A DNA stretch of 64,000 bases, taken from NCBI GenBank assembly GCA_009823395.1, contig CM020503.1, forward strand, positions 5,294,501-5,358,500, in the 5' to 3' direction. Positions 40,646-52,406 of this stretch are shown in pieces (position 1 is the stretch's first letter; each line of letters opens with the position of its first letter). The notes below the pieces were generated by a model. The model had not been told where the DNA came from. It did not search any database and saw only the letters and a program-made list of their open reading frames with translations. Origin of the DNA: Thamnaconus septentrionalis (lineage: Eukaryota; Chordata; Actinopteri; Tetraodontiformes; Monacanthidae). Both the position numbers and the translations under genes were made by a program.

Positions 40646-43600
40646 ATGGATAAACTCACCGTCATATCAGGATGCCTCTTCCTCGCCGCGGACATCTTCG
40701 CCATCGCCAGCATCGCCAACCCGGACTGGATCAGCACCGGAGACTCAGCCGGTACGTTTCTGGTCGATTGGGATACAACTTTGCATGTCTTGAGGTGTGG
40801 AAGGAGAGAGAGAGAGGGGGGGGCGGTTCATTTGTTAAATTCTTACCTGTCACCCTGCTGGTTTGCATGCACTCAGTGTGTTTAGGAAGGCGAAAGACAT
40901 TTCAAATAGACACATAGATGTATATAATTAATCATACATACATACATACATACATACATACATACATACATACATACATACATACATACACACATACACA
41001 GTGTTGTTGGGATTACTCCATAAAAGTAGTTCAACTACTGATTACTGATTACACCTTTAAAAAGTAATCTAATTACTTCTTTAACTACTTTGTTTCACAA
41101 GTAATCAATTACTAATTACTTTAGTTAAAACAATTGAGTACAACAAACCACAATATTCTTTGATTTCGACGAGATGAACTCAAAATGTTTGTATTTCCAG
41201 CTATCAAACGCAGTTGCTGTTTTTTCCGCCATGCTTGTTTTGGTGCGTCATCACACGTCATCGTTGCATGCACAGCTGCAACATTGTTTTCAGTTGTTTT
41301 TCTAAATTTCAAACATTTTGTGGAAGACATTTTTAGATTGCAGAAAATTTCAGAAAAGTAACTTGATAAAGTAATTATGATATAATTACCAGTTTTGCCA
41401 CAGTAATCCAGTTACATTACTCCGTTACTAAAAAGTGTACAAGTGTACAACACTGTACATACATGCATACATGATTTTTAAAGTCATCTGACTCTGATTT
41501 CCATGTGGATAAACACAATATTTGCACAAAAAAATCAGTCACTGAAGCGCCAGAGTTGTTGTGTCTGCAGCGATGGCCCTTGCATTCGTACCTAAACTTT
41601 CCAAGAGCCAGTGCCAGGTCCTCAATTGATGAATGAGAGGTAAAGGCGTCGACAAAATAAAATTACTGCTGAGCACTTGAGCTGAAATTTAAGTGCACTG
41701 AAGAAACTCCGTGCTTGTAGTGTTAACACTGCAGGATGTTATATTTTATCTTTGGCAAGTTCCCAGACTAACTCCAACGTTAACTGTTACCCCCCCTTAC
41801 TTTTTTTCCATTTGGAAGTAAAACTCCAACTGATGCTGACTCACGAGTTATCACCCAAGGCATTTCATCTGATTCAGGCTTTATGTAACACTTGCTTCTG
41901 TATTGTGTACAGAACCTCCACCCTCTTCCCCCCAAGCAATTTTGAGTACTCACATTTTTTTTCTTAATTCTTATGTCAGAGAGCTGCCACTGTAACTCCA
42001 TCCTGATCAAGAGATAACAGCAGTGAGGGGAAATGTTCATTATGAGGCCTTGAGAGCGAGCCAATCATACAGGCAGTTTCAATGTGTCAGCACTAATCAC
42101 ACATATCGTATGTTGATGTTTCCTGTGGAAAAACATGGATGGCCGTTTCACTCCCTGAGCTGGCATTCTGCTGCTGCTGCTCTCACCCGCTCGGCTGAGG
42201 TCACTCTGCAGGAGTGTCTCCCAGCAGGGCGGGGGTCTGCAGGCGGTCTGTTGTGCAACATTTCTGCACACTTTCCTGGTGTGTTTTTAAGAAACGGACA
42301 GTGTCAAACATTCCACCTACTGACAAACTTTCAAGCGAGCGTGTGTTTGGCGCTGTTTTGAAGATTTCTACCAGTCTAAAAGTGAAAGTGTTGATTAATT
42401 GCCGCTGCATGATGCACAGACTTGACCTCCCATATGAGGTCTATTTATATAAGAAATGCCAGAGTCCGAAAGCTAAACTCAAACGGATGCAAGACAAACC
42501 ACTCGATGTAGACGGCTGCCTCAGGCTCTTGACAGCTTCTGTCTTTGTGCCAGACTGGAGGAGAGATAAGCACATGGCAGGAGTTCAGTGTGAGTATTAC
42601 AAGATTTGATCATGCAACCCCGCCAAAAAAAACAGTTGCTGCTACAGGTTTAGCTTTTATTTCTCAGTTTCAACGCTTGCGTGGAATGGCTTCACTAATG
42701 GCCTTTAATTAACTGGAAAGGAATTACATGGAGGCCGGAAGTGTTGTTTGTTCATAAGGATGTGTGACTTTTAATTGGGCCCCCAGTGAGAAGAATGTTT
42801 CCTACCTGGAGAATTAAAAGTCCCTCATGGTCACACCTGACGCACTTCATTTTTGACCAGACGGCCTAAACTGAGGGATACACGATGTTGTCCACAGCAG
42901 GGGACACTGATAGATGAGAAGATAAAATAGATCATATAAAAGAGGCCAGTAAGTGCTTTAAAAAAAATAACAAATTACAACATAGAAAGCAAAGAGAAGT
43001 TAAATATGTTGTTTTGTGTATTTAGCCCCACCCTCCCCCTTACGCCCCCAAAAAATACAGAAGTGGTAAAAAAGTTGTTGGATAAATTACACAATATCAA
43101 ATAGCAAGATATGCAGGAAATATTTGCAGGAAACCTTTTTGCATTTTAGTTCAATGTTGCTGCATCAAACAGTCAAACAAATGCATTTTTGTTTTGTGTT
43201 CTTAAAATAAAAGAAAGTCTTGCTTGGGTGCTGAAACACCCAGGATGCATGTGGGTTGTGGGTGACAAATGTGGCGTGTAATTAAATGACTGGGTTGTCT
43301 GAATGCTTTTTCCACCACTGTAAAGCATCACTGTCTAATCCATTTATTATCCAGTTATGAAAAAAATACATAGAGACAGCACCTGTCAAACCTTGTGTTT
43401 CTGACAGTTTGGAACAACCTATGCAAAGTATGAAAAAACCCCACTAAATCTATTCAAGTGCCCCATAAAACCCCAGTTACACCACAGCAGTATAGCAGCA
43501 TAGTGGCACAAACAGCATGGAGAGGAGAGAGCAGCAGGCAGAGTGTTGCTCCAGGCTTTTACAGTCCTTGTTGCTGAAAACTGGAGGTGCTGCAAGTCAT

Positions 43601-46600
43601 ACAGAAAAGGGGGGGGGTATTAGGGGCTGGGGTGCTGAGAGACGTGCCTGTGACGTCACATCGAGTGCATCTAAAACATGCAGTTTACTTTCGGTCCTAC
43701 GACACATTCTGCCACCACGGTGAATTCAATGCAGCAGTACGACCAACGCGCTTGTTTTGGCTTCTTCAGCAACTTCCGCTGTTTGGATTTTATGGTCCTC
43801 GCCATGACCCGCGCAGCGTGCGCTGGGAAATTTCTGCATTCTTTACATTGTCCCCCTCACAGCGGTGTGAGAGGGTGTGTTCTGAGGGAACAGGATGTCC
43901 TGTGTGTTTCGGGTTAGAGGAGAGGGAGGGCCTGGGGGGGCTGCAGGAGGATGTGGTTCAGCCTCATGTTTCCCTCATCCTTCAAGCCAGGATCAGGAAT
44001 GGAGGTCATTTGCACCACTGTGAATATGATAATATTTTCATGGAACATTAGATGGATGAGCATGAATTAATTTTTGTTTTGTTTTTTTTCCAGAGCAGGA
44101 ACTTTTGTTTGCAAGTCATCACCTAACTCTGAATTGATTAGGGGATCAGTGACTGCAAGTCCAGTGTTAATGCAAAAGTAGTTTATTTAGATTCATTTTC
44201 CATCAGTAAAACCTTTCCACGACTACCTGGACCTGCTTTTTATTATGGGATGCTTAATGATGATGACATAGATTAACAGTGGATTTTTTTCCAGATGGAA
44301 TTTGTTTATGAGAGAAAAAATGTCTTTATTGTTTAATAGCTGAGGCTGATGTGACATCACAGCCACAGGCAAAGGGCTATGCTAATGCTAAACTGTGCTC
44401 AGTGAATCACCAGAAATGCCTTTTTTGCATGATGCTGTCTTACCACTAGATGTTGCTATACTTTACACACTGGAACTCTAAGGTGAATAGTAATAAAAAA
44501 AAATAATGACCCAGACGTTTCTTACATATTGTAGCGACAGGAGCAGCCAACTCATAAATGATGAAGCTGAAATCATCCAATGCCGCCATCATCTGATGTG
44601 CTTCAAAAAGCTCCCAGAGTGTGAGCCATCATTTCATCTATGAAAGTAGAAGGCGTGGGAGGATTTCATTTCTGCACAAATGCTCTCTGCATTGAACCAG
44701 ATGCAGATCTGAGCAAAAGGGTGTCTGTCATACCTGACATCTGCAAATACCCAGCAGCCTTTGCGAGACAGAAAGTCATGAAAAGATGAATTATGATTAT
44801 CATTAACGTCTGGACTGACCATGCAAGTCTGAGACATCGTGCAGGATGTGAACGCAGCACAGCTAATGCTTCATGCATGAATCATCGCATCTCCTGGAGG
44901 GAAAACACAGGATCGGAGCGTTTTCCCCACTAATGGGGTTCTGCTCCTGCTGCTCCTTCAGTGGCTGCAAGATCTCAGCGAGACTCCTGGGAGGTCATTT
45001 TCATGTCTTCTGGCCACACATGATCAAGTGACGCAAGCGTGTGGGCTGAAACATTCTGTTGGGGGTGTGCGATAGCAAGTAATCACAGAGCCCGTTTTTT
45101 TTTTCCACCTGTATTTAACCAGGGAAGACAGATTTAGGACAAATCCTTAATTGCAACTGATGTCTGTACCGATGCTTTTTACCTGTGACACCAATGGTTC
45201 CATGTTGTCGCAAAGATGTTTGTAACGGTTTTAGTAAAACATGTTTTCTGCTTAATTTTCCTTTCCTTCCATCAACTGCTGAACATCCCTCTTTGTGAAT
45301 GTCAGGCCGGGACTCAAGGCAGTGCCTCAGAGCTCTTAGATAAATCTGTTTTTATTAGAATCACCAATGACCTCTTAACAGAGTGACAGATTAAAGGGCT
45401 AACTCTTATGCTAACCTGGCTCTCAGAATAATCTAAAAAGGAACAGAAAATCACTCCAGGAGGAGGATGATGATGATGGTTTGTAATCCAAGGCTAAGAA
45501 AATAAAGCAAACAGAAAACACTCCGACCGCAGGAATAAGGCTAAGGACTATCGCTAAGAAAAAATATATACAAATCAAAACGCTCCGACAGGAGGAAAAC
45601 CAGACTTGATGGAAAATTATCTAAAACAGAAATACAGCTCTCGCCTGAAAATGGATGACCTAAAGAAGACTATGAAACTTTAACAATGAAATCAAAATAA
45701 CTCTCAAAGAGGAAAAAGAGGCTATGAAAAGAAACAAGGACAAGAAAATCTAAACTTTGCTATAAAAGATACAAACAAAAAAATCACTCATTTCGAGGAA
45801 CAATGGCCTACTTGCAGTGATCTCTATGGTAGTGGCCGAGTTCGGGTGACTGAACAACGGCTAAAGACACTCTGGCACAAGGTACGGGAGACGTAGACTA
45901 TTTAAGCACATGGAGGGTAATGGGGAACAGGAGAAGACAATAGGTAATTAGGTCAGACACACAAGTGACACATGAGGACGGGTGAGTCCTCTGAAATGAG
46001 AGGAGAGTTAGTTTCTTTTCAAATCAAGACAGGAAATGACAGGGCTAAAAATAAACCAAGACAAGACAAACCTCACCACAGTGTGACAGTGAACTGGCTG
46101 ATTTGCTGAGTTCAAGACTTCAATAAAGCAAAGCAAAGGGGGATGTAGAAGCAGCGCTGTTCACCTGGACGTGACATCAACTGGTGCACCAGCACCAGCA
46201 CCAGCACCAGCACGGCGGCATCGATCTGATACCGACCCTGCAGTTGATATGTTACAGGATCATCTGGAGCGATCGACCCCCCCCCCACCACCACCACCTC
46301 TAATCCGCCCTCCTGCGTCTCCCTCCAGGCTCTCTGACTGTGGGCCTGGTCCAGCAGTGCCAGACCATCCATGGCCGGGACCGCAACTGCATCCCCCCGC
46401 AGCTGCCCCCCGAGTGGATCACCACGCTCTTCTTCATCCTCCTGGGCGTGCTGTCACTCACGGTCACCTGCGTGCTGATGGTGATGTCCCGCTGGCGGCG
46501 CGAGGCCGCCCGCTACGCCCGCTGGATCGCCTTCACAGGGAGTAGGTGCCCCGTCGTTACCTTCTCGAACGCAGAAACGGCAGGCTCGCTCTCTGTTGTC

Positions 46601-47919
46601 ATGCCAACGCAGGACGAAAACCTGCTCCATTAATAACCCCAGCTTGAATTAAAAAAAAAAGAAAGAAAAAAAGCAGCCGTTGATTAGCTGGTGAGAGATG
46701 ATATTTTGGGCTCTTCCAGTAATAAACAAGAACTCTGCCAGCGCGTTTCATTTCAGCAGAAAAGCTTTTAGCCGTGTAATTCTGAACATCTTGACAAAGT
46801 GACAGTGGAGGAGCTCTAATTGATGGAGCGGCTTCTATTTTTACAGCCGACAGACAGACGGGCAGAGTTTATCTGTAAAAGGGGACCAGAGCAGGAGATG
46901 AGTGTCACTCGTGGCTATATTTAGAGCGATAACACAAGGCAGGTTCACATGAATGGGCCCCTCAATCCTCGCCTCTGTTTTCATTCCAAGGACAGTGTTT
47001 TTGCACATGCCTGAAAAAAAGGTGTCTGGTGTTTTTAAGATAAATATTCAAACCAATTAGCTGTTCTGTTTGCCATTTATGCTGTACAGATATTGGTGAT
47101 TCATTTTATTTCAGTAAATTCTTTCTTTCTTTTTGCTGCCTGCAGCCAAGTTCTTTGCCTGCTACACATTCAATAACTTTTGCATGTCAAGCTGTTTGTT
47201 CAAGTAACAATTCAAATTAAATGTCCCCAGATCTGGAAGCAGCCTTGTATGATTAATTACATAAGAACAACTCTTTAGATTTCTAGAAAACAACATGCTG
47301 TGCTTGGCCCTCTGCCCTCCATCAGCCTCCTGCAAAAACAACAACTGATGTCAAGTGGTCTCAGAGGATCACCTGGCTGGGGGCGTCAACACTATCAAAC
47401 ACTATCAAAACATCAGTGCCCCTTGTGACATCACAATGGGCAGATCTCCAGAACTGTGTGATTAGGAAAACACTTGGAAAGTTGTGGCAACGTAAGAAGT
47501 CAAGGACAGACTTTTCTCAGTCCTGACAGTAAAGTGAATTTTACATATTATGGAACCTTTAAATATTTGCGTGCTTAAAAGCAGTGGGCATTTTTTATGT
47601 CCATCGATATAAAGAATGATGAAAATATGTTCTGTGCTCGATCAGCTTGATCTCTGCCAGCTGCAGCTTTCTTTGCAAATTGCATTTATTGCGGTGAAAT
47701 CACATTAACCCTCCTCCTCTCTGTGCCGCCACAGTGGTCCTCTTCTGCATGGCCGCCCTCATCTTCCCAATGGGCTTCTACATCAAGGAAGTTGGAGGTC
47801 AGCCATATAAGCTTCCCAACAACACCGTGGTGGGCTCCTCCTACGTCCTCTTCGTCTTGTCCATCTTCTTCACCATAGTGGGACTCCTGTTTGCAGGCAA
47901 GGTCTGCTTACCAGGTTGA
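40646..47919 (+). CDS. mosmo: Modulator of Smoothened (Mosmo/Atthog), three exons, complete
   Basis: MOSMO is a four-pass membrane protein that, with MEGF8 and the E3 ligase MGRN1, removes Smoothened from the ciliary and cell surface and so dampens Hedgehog signalling. Exons are 40646..40751, 46329..46541 and 47735..47919, totalling 167 residues, the family length. The product begins MDKLTVISGCLFLAADIFAI (TM1), continues SIANPDWISTGDSAGSLTV, CQTIHGRDRNCIPPQLPPEW, TM2 (about 65-87), WRREAARYARWIAFTGM into TM3, GFYIKEVGGQPYKLPNN and ends with TM4 and FAGKVCLPG. Near identity to the mammalian protein in the last two exons makes the call secure. The start was chosen by alignment; an in-frame upstream extension is present but unconserved. 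Intron 1 is 5.6 kb with a MITE and several repeats; intron 2 is 1.2 kb. The position after uqcrc2 matches human 16p12. Confidence 0.95.
40933..40990 (+). repeat. (CATA)n tetranucleotide microsatellite
   Basis: About 14 cata units in mosmo intron 1. It is the insertion target of the hAT-like element that follows, with remnants of the array on the other side near 41456. Confidence 0.95.
40999..41455 (+). mobile_element. Non-autonomous hAT-like MITE in mosmo intron 1
   Basis: The element starts CAGTGTTGTTGGGATTACTC and ends GTGTACAACACTG, so CAGTGTTG and CAACACTG are perfect terminal inverted repeats. The flanks CACATACA and TACATACA agree at 7 of 8 positions, but they lie inside a CATA array, so the target duplication is only suggestive. 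The interior is rich in gtaatc/gattac motifs. There is no transposase frame in 457 bp. Confidence 0.75.
44428..44486 (-). repeat. Short interspersed repeat (CATCTAGTGGTAAGACAGCAT type), copy 2
   Basis: The reverse complement reads ccagtgtgtaaagtatagc followed by aacatctagtggtaagacag, matching 14376..14432 on the plus strand across about 40 bp. A short fragment of a teleost non-autonomous element. Confidence 0.5.
45300..46085 (-). repeat. Probable interspersed repeat / decayed mobile element
   Basis: In reverse complement the block starts tgtcacactgtggtgaggtt, runs through tttatttttagccctgtcat and ttcctgtcttg, then cacttgtgtgtctgacc, and becomes A/T-rich. The pattern resembles the sequence at 8229..8515, suggesting the same family in opposite orientation. 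No coding frame survives; the class is not identified. Confidence 0.4.
46194..46216 (+). repeat. Short (CCAGCA)n repeat
   Basis: Three to four ccagca units about 110 bp before mosmo exon 2. Confidence 0.7.
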
Positions 47920-50195
47920 CCAGGTTGGGCGGGGGGGGGGCACTTTTGGAGGAACTGCTCGACCTGACTCATCCGAGGGAGAGTCCCATTACCTGCCGAG
48001 CTGAACAAAACTGAGGAGCGGATTTTTCTTTTTGTTTGTCCGGAACGTGAAAAAAGTCAAGAAGCTCCGCCCCAAAGCCTGCGATTTGTCCAAAGGTGAC
48101 GAGGGCTGAACTGGCCGCTCTGCGTCATCCGCTCTGAACAATGAGACTGACAAGCGGCAGTGCACAATGGCGAATGGATAAAAATATCCCGAGTTGGAAG
48201 GAGGCTTCGCTTTACTTTCCACTCGTGCTGAAACTCTGCCTGACGCGTTGTGGAGCGCAGCTGGAAGTGAGACTTGTTTCATGGGGCGTCGGTGAGGCGT
48301 CGCACCCTGCTGCACTGTATTTATTATTGGTTTATGTTCTCTCTTCTGCTGAGCGATTTTGTATGAAAATGGTCTAATTCATCCCAGATTCGTTGTTGTC
48401 ATCAGTTCAGCGCATCGCTTTGCCTTAATGAGCTGTTGAAGCTAAAATGTGCTTTGTTCTCTTTGAGTCCTCAATGTATGTATGAGATTGGCCACGCCCG
48501 TCCCTCACCGCTGATAGTCAACAGCCCAGGTCACCTCACTCACATCCTCCCATGTTCAACTTTGGGTCTCTGATATAAACCTCGACATGCATCAACCACC
48601 TGACTGGACTGCAGCGCGCCAACACTGGTCACATGGTCTCATCCTTCTCATGAAGGTTTAATTTTTCCGTAGCACTTCGCTTGCTGTTCATTTTTAAGGG
48701 CATTTCCCGTTGTTTAAACACTGTGTTGAGAAATGATTAAATTACTGATGGGCTGCTTCATTTTTTCCCCCCTGCAGCATTAAGCCTTCTTGTTTCGTGT
48801 ATATCTGAAGTGACAGCTGCTTTCACTACTACTTTTGAATGGGGATGTAGCCCTGCATGTCGCTTCATTCAAAACACTTTATTTTTCTTTTCTAAATGTC
48901 AGCTCTTTTTTTTAACTACATCAATCATTTATCACAGCATTTGCGTGGAGCAGCCTGACTAGTGAGATGGGATTTTACAGGAAATGAGGGAGAAAAACAA
49001 GAACCCTCCAGATGAACTAAAATGTTTATAAAAACACACACTACCACTATTAGCAAATACTGATTTCAAAGAGAAACATCAACACTGCTTCCTGTTTACT
49101 GGCAGAAGCTGACCCCCATTTACTGTCAAGGCGTACGTTCAGCCTGCAACCTCTTAGAACCGCATCTATTGACTGGAGGTTTTTCTGAATAGATCAGTCG
49201 GCTTGATGTTGTGGGTGACGGCAGAGAGAAACCAAGGTCACATCCACCACCACCGACGTCAGAAGTGTGACTATTTTAAGGGCAAAACATATTTTCTCTT
49301 GTTTGCTTTTCTTGTTCCTGTTGCTGTCAGTGATAAAAAAGAAAAGAAAAGAAAAGAAATGAACAGAGAAAAATTGGTCATTAAAACCCTAATCTCCCTT
49401 TAGAAGAATCAGACAATCACACAAATATATAAATTTTTCAATTTGGAGCTGAACCTTAAATAACAAAGATGAAAAAACTAGACAATAAATGCACTGATTT
49501 GCTTGTACAACTAGTCTAATATACAAAGCAGATTGAAATAGAATTTGATAAAAAAGGGAATAAGAATGAAATAGTGATTAAGTGTTTTTCAGTAGCCACA
49601 GGAGCTTCCTCTGCCTTACTGTTCCAAATGAATGTTTCATTGACACAACCATGAAATATTTACTAAAACAAAGACATTGGTCTTTAAATAAACAAACAAA
49701 TATTTTATTAATTTGTGTATGAATTTATGCAATGTATGATGGCTACAAGTGTCAAAGTTGAAAGTATCAATAAATAGATCACTTAATTTGTTAGTGAAAA
49801 TAAAATTGATACATAAATTATTAATAAGATATTTAGATGCCATTAAAATATGAGTTAATTAATTCGAAAACCTATTTATATTTTCAGTTCAGATGTAATT
49901 ATTTCATGGTTCTCTGTCAAGTAACAATGCAATTTATGATGCTTCAATTTGTTCTTACCAAAACAAAAAATATACAAGAAGGCATAAATAATTTCTTAAG
50001 TGAGATAATACTTTTATGAAGATAGCTGGATGGTTCAGTACCTACATGTTTTCTTTGCGTCATGCAAGTGAAGTTTCCCAGGTTGGGATCAATAAAGTAC
50101 ATATATCGATTTGAAATGATTTCGGTGTATAAATGTATGACTATATTAAAATCAGAAAACAACCCCAAGGAGAAAAAAGATTATTATAAAAACTG
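47920..50195. other. mosmo 3'UTR and convergent spacer to birc5
   Basis: No gene is recognised. The first part is probably mosmo 3'UTR; AATAAA candidates occur near 49,486 and 49,768 but none can be favoured. From 49.4 to 50.1 kb the sequence is very AT-rich. The phrase ttcccaggttgggatcaataaagtac at about 50,075 resembles the 3' end of a common fish SINE/LINE tail. Confidence 0.55.
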
Positions 50196-50196
50196 T

Positions 50197-50202
50197 TTTA
50201 AT
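50197..50202 (-). terminator. Candidate birc5 polyadenylation signal ATTAAA (minus strand)
   Basis: TTTAAT on the plus strand, about 96 bp downstream of the birc5 stop codon, reads ATTAAA in the transcript, the commonest variant signal. No AATAAA is closer. Confidence 0.4.
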
Positions 50203-50297
50203 GAATAAAAACAGACAACATGAAAAAAGACAGACAAAGCAGGGAAGCAGAGATGAAGGAAGGCTGATCTGAAAGGAACATTCGTCATGACTCTCCG

Positions 50298-51822
50298 TCA
50301 CTCTTCACCCATGGCTGTCCTGATGATCGCTGCTTTTCTCAACTTGGCTGCTTCCTCAAACTTGGTGACAGCTTCATTACAGGATTTGTTCTGCGATTGA
50401 AAGGCAATGAAATCAGGATCATGGTCACTTGGTCACACAGGGATACCCACTAGCATCATGTAGGTGTTGTAAGAGATATTTAAAAAAAAAAAAAAAAAAA
50501 AAAACAACAACCTGAGATACTATCACAAAAGAAGAGAGTAGGGAAAAGGTTCATGCTTGCATTTTCTTCACAGTCAGCTGACACTGTTCCAGGAATACTT
50601 ACAACGACAAATTTGCATTGCTCCTTCTGTAAATTGAAGAACTCCTTCACGGTCAGCTCCTCCACTTTCTTCTTCAGGGTGATGAACGTGCAAGATGAAG
50701 AATGAGATTTGTGCTCTTCCCTGGAAAGTAATGTCAGAGGTTAAAATTAGTAAGATACTGTGTTTACAACACTGCGCGCTGGCATAAAGATTACACAAAT
50801 ATGGAGAAGGTAAAGACATTGAATTTTGATTTTTAACCCTACGAGAAGTCTTGGAAATATGATCTAGAAGGCAAACTTAAACCAGGACAGTGTTGGTTCC
50901 ACTTACAACATAACCAACTGAAACACAGCTAATGTGAATGGCATAAGAGTCTTACACTGGGTCATCCTCTGGCTGCCAGCCCTCCAGCTCTTTAAGGCAG
51001 AAGAAACACATGGCGACGTCTGGGCTGGTCTTGGAAGGGGTGTGGATGAAGCCAGCTTTGGCCATCTGGAGAAATTGGGATATTAATTGATGATTAATTC
51101 GAATTTTAATGAGAATTTAATCAATCAAATTACTCGCAATTAATTGAACATTTTTACACAGCTAGCTAATATCATTATAACAGTGTAGTGGCAGGAAAGA
51201 GCAATTGACCTGTAGATACTGTGATGGTCATAATATACCTAGAACAAGTTACTATTAACCAACCTTAGGGGAAATAAAAAGAAGAAAAAAAAGGTTGAAA
51301 TGTGACCCATTAAGATCAATTCAAACCAACCACTGAATAAACCATGTATTGTTAGTTCGTGTTGTACGGTATGATGTCTGATATGGCACTGTACACAAAG
51401 CACGGTGACTATTCCATCTATGAATGTATCATGATCCAAGCAATAATAAAGAACAAGCTGACTTTTGAGTCAGGTTTGTTTTGACAACTTGACAAACAGT
51501 CGTTGTTACACTGTCACAGGAGCATCCTCGGGCAAGGTGTAAACTCTACATCGAGACATTATCACTGCATAGAGTAGGAATGTTGTCCTAAACTGAATAA
51601 ACTAGGATTTGAAATATGCTGCTATTACGCGAGCTGAACTGAATGCGCTAGCTGGCTAACGACTGGCTAAAAGAGCTCGCTTGTCCACCGATCACCGGCG
51701 GCGTAAACACTTACGTTCTCTGCATTACACGTACAGTCTTCGTCGAAGGGCCACCCCTCGAAGGTTTTCAGCCTGTTCTCATAAAAATACATTTTGATTT
51801 GTTCGTCATTGTGAATGTCCAT
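50298..51822 (-). CDS. birc5: Survivin (BIR-domain chromosomal passenger protein), four exons, complete
   Basis: Survivin is a subunit of the chromosomal passenger complex with INCENP, borealin and Aurora B, and a member of the IAP family. Exons on the minus strand are 51822..51715, 51065..50956, 50720..50603 and 50390..50298, giving 142 residues, as in human. The BIR domain shows [29 protein letters not shown], then [20 protein letters not shown], with zinc ligands Cys56, Cys59, His76 and Cys83. The helix [20 protein letters not shown] and the tail [18 protein letters not shown] follow, matching the survivin C-terminal helix. An in-frame TAG six codons upstream fixes the start. Odd: the mammalian Cdk1 site Thr34-Pro35 (CTPER) is replaced by CNAEN. 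Paralogue (a or b) is not resolved. Divergent from faap100. Confidence 0.94.
50479..50502 (+). repeat. Poly(A) tract in birc5 intron 3
   Basis: A run of about 23 A (poly-T on the birc5 sense strand), roughly 90-110 nt upstream of the exon 4 acceptor. Confidence 0.8.
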
Positions 51823-52406
51823 CTCGTTTATAGAGTCCTAAAACGACAGCAAACTGACTACAGACTCGATTTGGCGTCACCACTTTCTGGGTACTCGGGG
51901 ATTTTTCAAATATCAGCGGCGCTTCCTGTGTTCTTTTTTGATTGGCGCATGAAGTCACGTGTGTGTTCTTCTTCTTTTGCGATTATCGCATTTTAAGAGC
52001 TCCATCGCGCCATCTAGTGACGCCATGTTCGTGTTGCGCTATCGTCAAAATGTCTGACAAAAATATTATTACTTTACAAATTGGTTTGAACACAGAAACA
52101 GTGTAGGTGTAAGACACAGTTTGTTTTACTCATAATGCTTAACGATAGCGAACGCTAAACTCCTAAGACACATTCATCTTAAACACGTTGTGGGTATTGT
52201 AGTCCATACTTCTTATTGGTCCAAAGAAGCCGCGCGGAATTTTGCGACTGCTTCCTTCTCACGCCGTGTCAACAACCGGTCGTGAATTGATGATGACCCC
52301 TCCGCTAGAGAATCAGCAGCGTGTGACATATTACTTTTGTAGATAAATCCATTCATTAGATACTTACTTCTGTAACTATTATTCTTTCTCGTTGGTTTTC
52401 ATGGCC
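51823..52406. promoter_or_regulatory. Shared head-to-head birc5/faap100 promoter with cell-cycle elements
   Basis: The two start codons are 584 bp apart and divergent. On the birc5 strand a CCAAT box (plus-strand attgg at 51941..51945) lies about 31 bp upstream of a CHR-like TTTGAA (51905..51910), which is preceded by a GC-rich CDE-like GCGCCGC (51916..51922). NF-Y sites about 30 bp from a CHR are the hallmark of G2/M genes bound by DREAM/MMB, and the mammalian survivin promoter has CDE/CHR elements. Also present are CACGTG at about 51956, TTTGGCG at about 51871 (E2F-like) and a second ATTGG at 52215 toward faap100. Confidence 0.6.

Larger units (their letters stand above)
41460..46140 (+). 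other. mosmo intron 1, distal part: no coding exon recognised
   Basis: No open frame in this stretch resembles a known protein. It is mostly unremarkable AT-rich intron with two interspersed-repeat fragments listed separately and short homopolymers. Confidence 0.7.
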
